Below, piece by piece: positions 58,562 through 64,000 of a stretch of 64,000 nucleotides of DNA (positions within the stretch are counted from its first letter, which is position 1; each line of letters opens with the position of its first letter). The notes beneath the pieces are model-generated. The model made no database searches, had not been told where the DNA came from, and worked only from the letters and a program-made list of their open reading frames with translations. The position numbers and the translations under genes are program-made. The DNA comes from Erinaceus europaeus (taxonomy: Eukaryota; Chordata; Mammalia; Eulipotyphla; Erinaceidae), in contig NC_080164.1 in NCBI RefSeq assembly GCF_950295315.1, positions 62,138,042 through 62,202,041 of the forward strand. The letters run 5' to 3'.

Positions 58562-60215
58562 CTTATTTTTTTAGATTTTTCAAATTTATTTATAAAATAG
58601 AAACATTGACAAAACCATAGGATAAGAGGGGTACAACTCCACACAATTCCCACCATCAGAACTCCGTATCCCATCCCCTCCCCTGATAGCTTTCCTATTC
58701 TTTAACCTTCTGGGAGTGTGGACCCAAGGTCATTGTGGGATGCAGAAGCTGGAAGGTCTGGCTTCTATAATTGCTTCCCCGCTGAACATGGGCGTTAACT
58801 GGTTGATCTATACTCCCAGCCTGCCTCTCTCTTTCCCAAGTAGGGTGGGGCTCTGGGGAAGCAGAGCTCTAGGACACATTGGTGGGGTTGTCTGTCCAGG
58901 GAAGTCTGGTTGGCATCATGCTAGCATCTGGAACCTGGTGGCTGGAAAGAGAGTTAACATACAAAGCCAAACAAATTGTTGACCAATCATGAACTTAAAG
59001 GCTGGAATAGTGCAGATGAATAGTTGGGGGCCATCCACTAGGTAGATAGCTAGTAGGCATATTTTAGTTATATTCCAAAGGGCTATACCTGTGGCTATAC
59101 TAGTTTTTTTTTTCCCTGAGCCTGAAATCTGATATACAGGTGGATCTAAGTTATTGTCTGGAGAGATGATGTCATTGCTAGAAAAGGAACAGAAAGCTGG
59201 ATCAGGGAAGAGAGTAGCTCCCTAATATGGGAAATGTGTATAAATATTGTTGACTGTAAACCCCATTGATTTGATTTGATCTGGGGCCCATATTCAGCTT
59301 AAGAGCCATTGTGACCTCTGCATCCCTGTAGATCTGAGCTCACATTCTGTGGTCATGAGTAGGAACATTCCAAGCTGCCCCAATATCGACCCATCTTCCT
59401 CAGGTGTAGCATAGAGTATGTTATCCATCCTCCCTTCAGAGGATGGAACATTCTCTACCATTGTTGATCCAAGCTGAGGGCAAGGTCCTATGGGGAGCCC
59501 ACAAAGGGATCTATTTTATTGTTCCTGATAGAGATGACTGGTAACAAGGCGAGAGGGATTTATTTGAGGTCTAGGCCCATCATGTCTGTTCAGGAATCTC
59601 AGGACTCTCCGAATAGGGCCCCAGCTGATGGGGTGGACTGATAGTGACTAAAGAGCCATTAAAGTATGCCGGTCTCTTCAGGCTGGGAGTATGGATAGAC
59701 CATTCAACGCCCATGTTCAGCAGGGAAGCAATTACAGAAGCTAGACCTTCCACCTTCTGCATCCCACAATGACATTCAGTCCATACTCCCAGAGGGATAA
59801 AGAATAGGAAAGCTATCAGGGGAGGGATGGGATAGGGAGAGTTAGTGGTGGGAACTGTGTGGAGGTGTACCCCTCTTATCCTATGGTTTTGTCAATTTCT
59901 CCTTTTTATAAATTAAAAAGATTAAAAATAAAAAGTATGCCAGTCTCTTGTCCTTATTCAGCTTTTGCAGTCTTTGCTTTGCTAAGGTTAGCTTTGGAGT
60001 GAGTGAGAGAACTGTAATAGGAAGTAGGTGAGGAGGGTATCTGAGTCTAATTAGATACTATTTCATTAGGAACTTTATACTGACTCACTGCACACTATTG
60101 TGTACTTTTGCTTTCAGGTATATATTTTGCCGTAGTTTATGGGTACATGTGAACATATGCACTATCTCATGGGGCCTGGTCTATATCTAGGTTTTAGGAC
60201 TTTGTTAGGAAGAAA
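58562..60215 (-). mobile_element. L1 3' copy, host of a nested insertion
   Basis: Long member of the 3'-anchored family, interrupted at 59661-59949 by a second copy in the opposite orientation. Confidence 0.88.
59679..59931 (+). mobile_element. Nested, severely truncated L1 3' UTR insertion
   Basis: Plus-orientation 3'UTR ending in 'AAATTAAAAAGATTAAAAAT'. Flanks AAAGTATGCCGGTCTCTT (59661-59678) and AAAGTATGCCAGTCTCTT (59932-59949) form an 18-bp target duplication with one change. Confidence 0.93.
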
Positions 60216-60801
60216 TAAGTCTTTTATTGCTGGGTCCCTGCTTCTGCCATGGGTTTTCTTCATTCTCCTTGCTCCTAGCCTGCTTCTCTGGTTCCCATGT
60301 ACTTTGTCTTAGATCCTTTGCACTTCTCTCTGCTTTCTCTTTGTTTTGAGACATTTCTATCTTCTGATGCTGCTACCAGAAATCCTAGTCTCTGCATTTG
60401 CCCATCCAAATTCTCAAGAGAAGGATCTGATTTGACTAGTTCATCCTGTCATGTTAGCTATAAAGGATGAACTAGTCAAATCAGATCCTTCTCTTGAGAA
60501 GCTATTTTTAGTCACTTGGAAGCAGATGCTACCCAGGTGCAAACATTTGATATTGGGGTGTCAGGTGCTTCCATGGTCCATGGCTCTCCCCAGATAGTGC
60601 TGTGGGGGGGGGGGCAGTGCCCCTTAGCTTGAGCCATGGATCCCTAATGTACCAGACTGTGTATCAGGTTCTAATACCCTGCACAAACCTCTGTGTGCTT
60701 TGTGCATTTGTAAGGGATACTTGTATTCCCCCTGGACAAAGCTCTCTAAAACCCACACCATGGGATTGTGAAAGTTAATGGTTCTGGGGCCTCCTGTGCA
60801 G
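60216..60801. other. 3' end of PSD4 intron upstream of first coding exon
   Basis: Holds the perfect 36-bp inverted repeat at 60411-60500 and a G-run at 60604-60614. Otherwise unique. Confidence 0.6.
60411..60500. repeat. Perfect 36-bp inverted repeat (hairpin)
   Basis: The arm 60411-60446 is the exact reverse complement of 60465-60500, separated by 18 bases. It lies about 300 bases upstream of the PSD4 coding-exon acceptor. No repeat family recognised. Confidence 0.95.
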
Positions 60802-61772
60802 CTCACACTCTGAAGATGGACAACGAGAGACTCTCTGGACATCCTGAACACATGGAATTTCTCAGCAACTGTTTGGGAGATAACCTCCAGCCCCATCCAG
60901 GACCCAGCTTAATGGTAGCATGCAGCCACCCTGACCCTCCCAAGCCTGGTGGGGATCAGACTTGGGCATTGGACTCTCCTGATTTCACGTGGCCAGATCC
61001 TCCCATGGATTCTAGTGCTGAGCCCATGCAGCAGCTTGGGAGTGACTCTTCCCCAGGGGACACAAAGCAGAATCAGAGCAGTTCCACCCAGGTGGTGTTC
61101 TGGGCCGGCATTCTGCAGGCCCAGATGTGTGTCCTGGACTTGGAGGAAGAACTGGAGAAGACAGAGGACCTCAGGACTGAACTGAGATGCTGCCTCCCTA
61201 CATCCCCTACAAATTTCCCCACTTACTCCTCCACCCTTGAAGGTCCCCAGGACTCAGACCTTCACCCTCGTCCACCTGTGGAGGAGGGCTTAGGGGAAGA
61301 CAGCAGTAGGCCAGAAGAGGAGAACCAGATCACAGAGTGGCGAAAAGAGGGAACACCAGGCTCGACCCCAGAGTGGGGGCCTGAGGAGGAGAGTGTGTTC
61401 TTCGATAACCCGCTCTTCCTGGAGAGCCCTTCCTCAGACACCAGTGCTCCAGGAACATGCTTTTCCTGGGGGTTCACAGAATCGTTTTCAGATGTGAAGA
61501 CTGGATCTGAGAACCCCCAGAGGATGGAATCTGAGATCCCACAGAGGACAGGGCCTGAGAGCCCTCAGGTTCTGGAGCCTCCACTTTCAGGAGATGCAGC
61601 GCTGTGGGAGCTGGGAAGTAAATCAAATGGGGAAGGTGGAACAGCTGAGTCCAGTGGACATACTACTCCTCCATTCCTCATGCCCACCTACAGACTGCAC
61701 TCCTTCTCCTGGGTTGCACTGGACACCTCTGAGGAGTCTCTCAAAGAACTCCCTGACTTGGGGGAGAAGAAG
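60802..61772 (+). CDS. PSD4: PSD4 first coding exon
   Basis: Acceptor CCTCCTGTGCAG ends at 60801. Fourteen untranslated bases then precede the ATG at 60816, and 319 codons run without a stop to AAG followed by donor GTAAGC at 61773 (phase 0). A short threefold repeat (SENPQRME / SEIPQRTGP / ESPQVLEP) lies at about 61506-61577. The human N-terminus, as I remember it, carries a longer stretch with repeated 'ATDPPE' units between residues 45 and 110; here that region is much shorter. Confidence 0.93.
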
Positions 61773-63305
61773 GTAAGCCATACTCTGAGCATCAGCTCTG
61801 GGCTGTGTGGGGAGACATGGAAGGAAGGACCTTTTTCTGTGTTCACCAGGGCAGATACATGTCCAGATACTAGGACCTTTGAGGGTTAAGGAATGATACA
61901 ACAGAAAGGCAGGCCCAGTGTGACTTTCAGATTATAGGGTATTTTATAGATACCAAGTCAATTGGATATAAAGGCAGTTAAGTCCATACATGTCTCATCT
62001 TGCCAGCTCCAAGGGGTAATATTTGGACACATTGGAGAACAAATTGCTCCTCAGATTGTGCAGTGTGCCAGGCCATTCTCAGTCTCCCACCTCCAAGGCA
62101 GTCCTTATTGTAACAAGGCAGGGGTTAGCCCACAAGATTGACCTCTGCCCTTGACTGAGACATGTCTATTTTAAGAGTCCTGTCTTCTCTTTACTTGAGA
62201 TAGCCGCATTCTGTTACTTTTAGCTATCTTTCATCACCTCGGTCCAGTGTTCATATCTCAGGCCCTTATTACAATGGCAGAGTCCTCGGCATCAACAAGG
62301 ACAAGCGACAGGCTTTAACTATGTGAGAATAGGGAGCACAGTTTTCCCATCGAGGCCTCTACTGAAGAGATAAGGACATCTGAGATGGCCAAGGAGGGCT
62401 GTAGCACTCTTATCTAATTCCAGAGAACAAGGGAGAAGAGCTATTAGTCCAGAGCTCTCTCTCTCTTGCCCAGAGGTCTGAGTACCTCTGATAGGACTGA
62501 GTACTACCAGCGGGCTCAGCCACCCAGTATGGGGAAGTCATGGCTCTACCTTGAAGAAGTATATTCTCTCAGAACCTCTTGATCTGGGGCACTTGGGATC
62601 CTCCAAATGAGTCCTAGGGGCTGCATCCTTGGAGCTGGACCACAGAGGCCAACTCAGCTACTGCTCTCCTCTCATTATGACACAGCCCCTCCTTGGACTG
62701 TTGCTGGAGGCAGAGTATCTTGGCAGATAGGAGACTAGAGGTCAGTGGTCATGGACAGAAAACCTGGTGGGATATGGTGAAAGCCCTGAGAGCAGGCTTC
62801 CTTTGGTCAAACCTTTCTCCTCTCCTTTTCTCCTAAGACTTCTCTGGGAGACAATCTTAACCCTGCCCCATCTGCAGCATCCTGTGAGGACCAAGCATTG
62901 ACCCAGAAAACAGGAGACTTTGGATGTCACCCCAACCCTGCCACACATTCTGTGCAACATTGGGCAAGTCATTTCCCTCGTCTGGTCCTTACTTCTATGG
63001 GTAAAGTGAAAATGTGAGTCCACTGATTTCCAGAGCTCAGTATACCTAGAATGTGGGCCTTCTCTCACTCACTGTTCCTCCAGATTGAACCCTGTCTCAT
63101 CTGGGTGGGAGGGCAGCCAGGAGGGCAGAGATATGCTTACTCAGATAGACCCTTCCTGGCCTCTCCCTGCACTCTGTGCCTTTAGGGCTCATGGAGACAC
63201 TGAGTCTCCTGTACCTTTCTCCACAGGCTTTTCTCAGCCCTGAAAGCAGGCTTACAGAAGAGAGTCCTTCTTGGCACCAGGTACCACTTCACTCTCATGA
63301 CCAAG
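60816..63305 (+). CDS. PSD4: PSD4 (EFA6B), N-terminal coding exons, partial gene
   Basis: PSD4 is a guanine-nucleotide exchange factor for ARF6 that couples membrane traffic to cortical actin. Three exons are visible (60816-61772, 62838-62963, 63227-63305), all phase-compatible, giving 387 codons plus one base before the gene leaves the window. Recognition rests on STQVVFWAGILQAQMCVLDL followed by EEELEKTE, which I recall as the same in human PSD4, and on collinear similarity through GDNLNPAPSAASCEDQAL and LSPESRLTEESPSW. This part is the long acidic, Pro/Ser/Glu-rich, probably disordered N-terminus; the catalytic Sec7 domain, PH domain and coiled coil must lie beyond 64000. The start at 60816 is chosen because MDNERLSGHPEHMEFL aligns with the human N-terminus. 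An in-frame ATG 48 bases upstream lies before the splice acceptor and is intronic. Confidence 0.93.
61773..62837. other. PSD4 intron between first and second coding exons
   Basis: No repeat family recognised; ends in a strong pyrimidine tract. Confidence 0.6.
62838..62963 (+). CDS. PSD4: PSD4 second coding exon with a GC splice donor
   Basis: A long pyrimidine tract ending TTCTCCTAAG precedes 42 codons, beginning Thr-Ser-Leu-Gly-Asp and ending His-Trp, that align with human PSD4 residues reading GDRLGPAPSAAPCVDEAL through HPVQPW. The exon is followed by GCAAGT, a classic GC-AG donor, not GT. The 3' two thirds of the exon and its donor resemble the MIR SINE consensus (CTCTGCCAC ... CTTGGGCAAGTCA). 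Boundary confidence comes from homology on both sides. Confidence 0.82.
62905..63015 (+). repeat. MIR-like sequence overlapping a PSD4 exon and donor
   Basis: 'AACCCTGCCACACATTCTGT', then 'TTGGGCAAGTCATTTCCCTC' and 'TATGGGTAAAGTGAAAATG' track the MIR core (ctctgccactta...ctgtgtgaccttgggcaagtc...tgtaaaatgg). Confidence 0.7.
63227..63305 (+). CDS. PSD4: PSD4 third coding exon
   Basis: Acceptor TTTCTCCACAG, then 26 codons plus one base to donor GTGAGA. The reading Ala-Phe-Leu-Ser-Pro-Glu-Ser ... Trp-His-Gln-Val ... His-Ser-His-Asp-Gln aligns with human ASLSPEGW ... FWPQVTLNSQDR. Confidence 0.85.
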
Positions 63306-63466
63306 GTGAGACCTCTGGGAAATGAGTAGTGGGAGACTTTGGAATCTGGAATGCAGATAAGGAAGAATCTCAGATGCATGAATGCCATTGAATACCTTAT
63401 ATTGGACTGAGGCTAGGCTTGGCCTTAAATTATGCTTCTGACTCTGTGACTTCATCAGTACAATAG

Positions 63467-63650
63467 GATATCTATCTATCTGTCTGTCTGTCTGCCTGTC
63501 TGTCTGTCTATCATGGAGGAGAGAAAACCAGAGCACATCATTCTGGCACATGCAATGCTAGGGATCATCCTCAGGGCTGAATACTTGAGAGTCCACTACT
63601 TTATCCACTATACTCCCTCCCAGTTCAGTGCACTGGCTTTTAAAAATGTT
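63467..63650 (-). repeat. (CTGT/CTAT)n and minus-strand SINE
   Basis: Tetranucleotide run 63467-63512, then 'CCAGAGCACATCATTCTGGC' of a SINE. Confidence 0.8.
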
Positions 63651-63656
63651 CATTTT

Positions 63657-63897
63657 AGGGGGCCAGGTGGTAGCATATTCAGTATATCACAATGTTACCA
63701 TGACCTGGGTTCAAACTCTGGGTTCCCACCTACAAGGAGGAACTCCATGAGTAGTACAGGTATCTCTCCCCTTCTCTTTCCATTTCTCTCTGCCTTATCC
63801 TCTATCAAAAGGGGGAAAAAAACTGCCAGGAGTAGTAGAATTGTTGTGTTAACACAGAGCCCCAGAGATAACACTGGTGGCAAACAAAAAAGTTCAT
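63657..63897 (+). repeat. Type A SINE in PSD4 intron
   Basis: 'GGGGCCAGGTGGTAGCATAT' head to 'GATAACACTGGTGGCAAACA' tail. Confidence 0.88.
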
Positions 63898-63899
63898 CT

Positions 63900-64000
63900 T
63901 AGGCCATTGAGATAGTGTACCTGGCAAGGTGCCTGCATTGCCACACATATGACCTAAGTTCAAGCACCTGGTATACTACATGGAAGTACTACATCATTGA
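63900..64000 (+). repeat. Type D SINE, cut by window edge
   Basis: 'AGGCCATTGAGATAGTGTAC' and 'GACCTAAGTTCAAGCACCTG'. Confidence 0.75.

Noticed and set aside
60768..60815. Upstream in-frame ATG extending PSD4 by 16 residues
   Set aside because: It precedes the splice acceptor at 60800-60801, and human similarity begins at the later Met (60816).
1..64000. tRNA genes suggested by A/B-box-like sequences
   Set aside because: All such matches lie in SINE heads followed by SINE bodies; none folds as a free-standing tRNA on inspection.

Overview
The window is nuclear DNA from a placental mammal: spliced genes with long introns and dense SINE/LINE content. Recurrent tRNA-derived SINEs with a 'CACCTGCAGG' core, a second 'GGGCTGGGGAGATAGCATAATAG' SINE family, and many 3'-anchored L1 copies look like the repeats I know from European hedgehog (Erinaceus) sequence. 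The species call is inference from repeats; the gene identities do not depend on it. Gene order and orientation (IL1RN then PSD4, both +) match the interleukin-1 cluster edge on human 2q14.

Layout. 1-7.5 kb: intergenic, mostly L1 fragments and SINEs. 7.55-23.8 kb: IL1RN (interleukin-1 receptor antagonist). A tiny first exon for the intracellular isoform ends at 7671. About 10 kb downstream lies the first exon of the secreted isoform (17727-17842), followed by three more coding exons (19519-19607, 21003-21115, 22237-22449) and a 3'UTR ending near a poly(A) signal at 23794. The predicted secreted precursor is 176 aa and shows no frameshift. 23.8-35.8 kb: intergenic, with repeats, CTCF-like motifs near 26.9 kb, a near-perfect inverted duplication (31.9-32.4 kb) and a short non-L1 LINE fragment (32.6 kb). 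35.83-36.4 kb: CpG island, a candidate first exon/promoter for PSD4. 36.4-60.8 kb: probable first intron of PSD4, rich in SINEs and L1 3' ends. 60.8-63.3 kb: the first three coding exons of PSD4 (EFA6B, an ARF6 exchange factor). The Sec7 and PH exons lie beyond the right edge.

How it works together. IL1RN blocks IL-1 signalling; its two promoters give a secreted and an intracellular protein through an internal splice acceptor at 17791. PSD4 is an unrelated cell-membrane/actin regulator that happens to neighbour the IL-1 cluster. I see no operon-like linkage, CRISPR array, RNA gene or novel multi-gene system. The most unusual signals are: (1) both partners of the IL1RN disulfide replaced and its N-glycosylation sequon moved; (2) a PSD4 coding exon whose 3' part and GC splice donor look MIR-derived; (3) a 169-bp inverted duplication; (4) a non-L1 LINE tail with its empty target site preserved next door in a tandem duplicate; (5) a perfect 36-bp hairpin just upstream of PSD4 coding sequence.

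SINE shorthand used below: type A = long 'CACCTGCAGG' tRNA-SINE; type B = SINE with 'CAGCACATGTGCCAGAGTGATG'-like body; type C = 'GGCTGGGGAGATAGCATAATAG' SINE; type D = 'GACCTGGGTTCAAG' SINE with a 'GTCAAGCTGGAGTAGTGAAACC'-like tail. These labels are mine, not database names, and repeat boundaries are approximate (about +/-20 bp).
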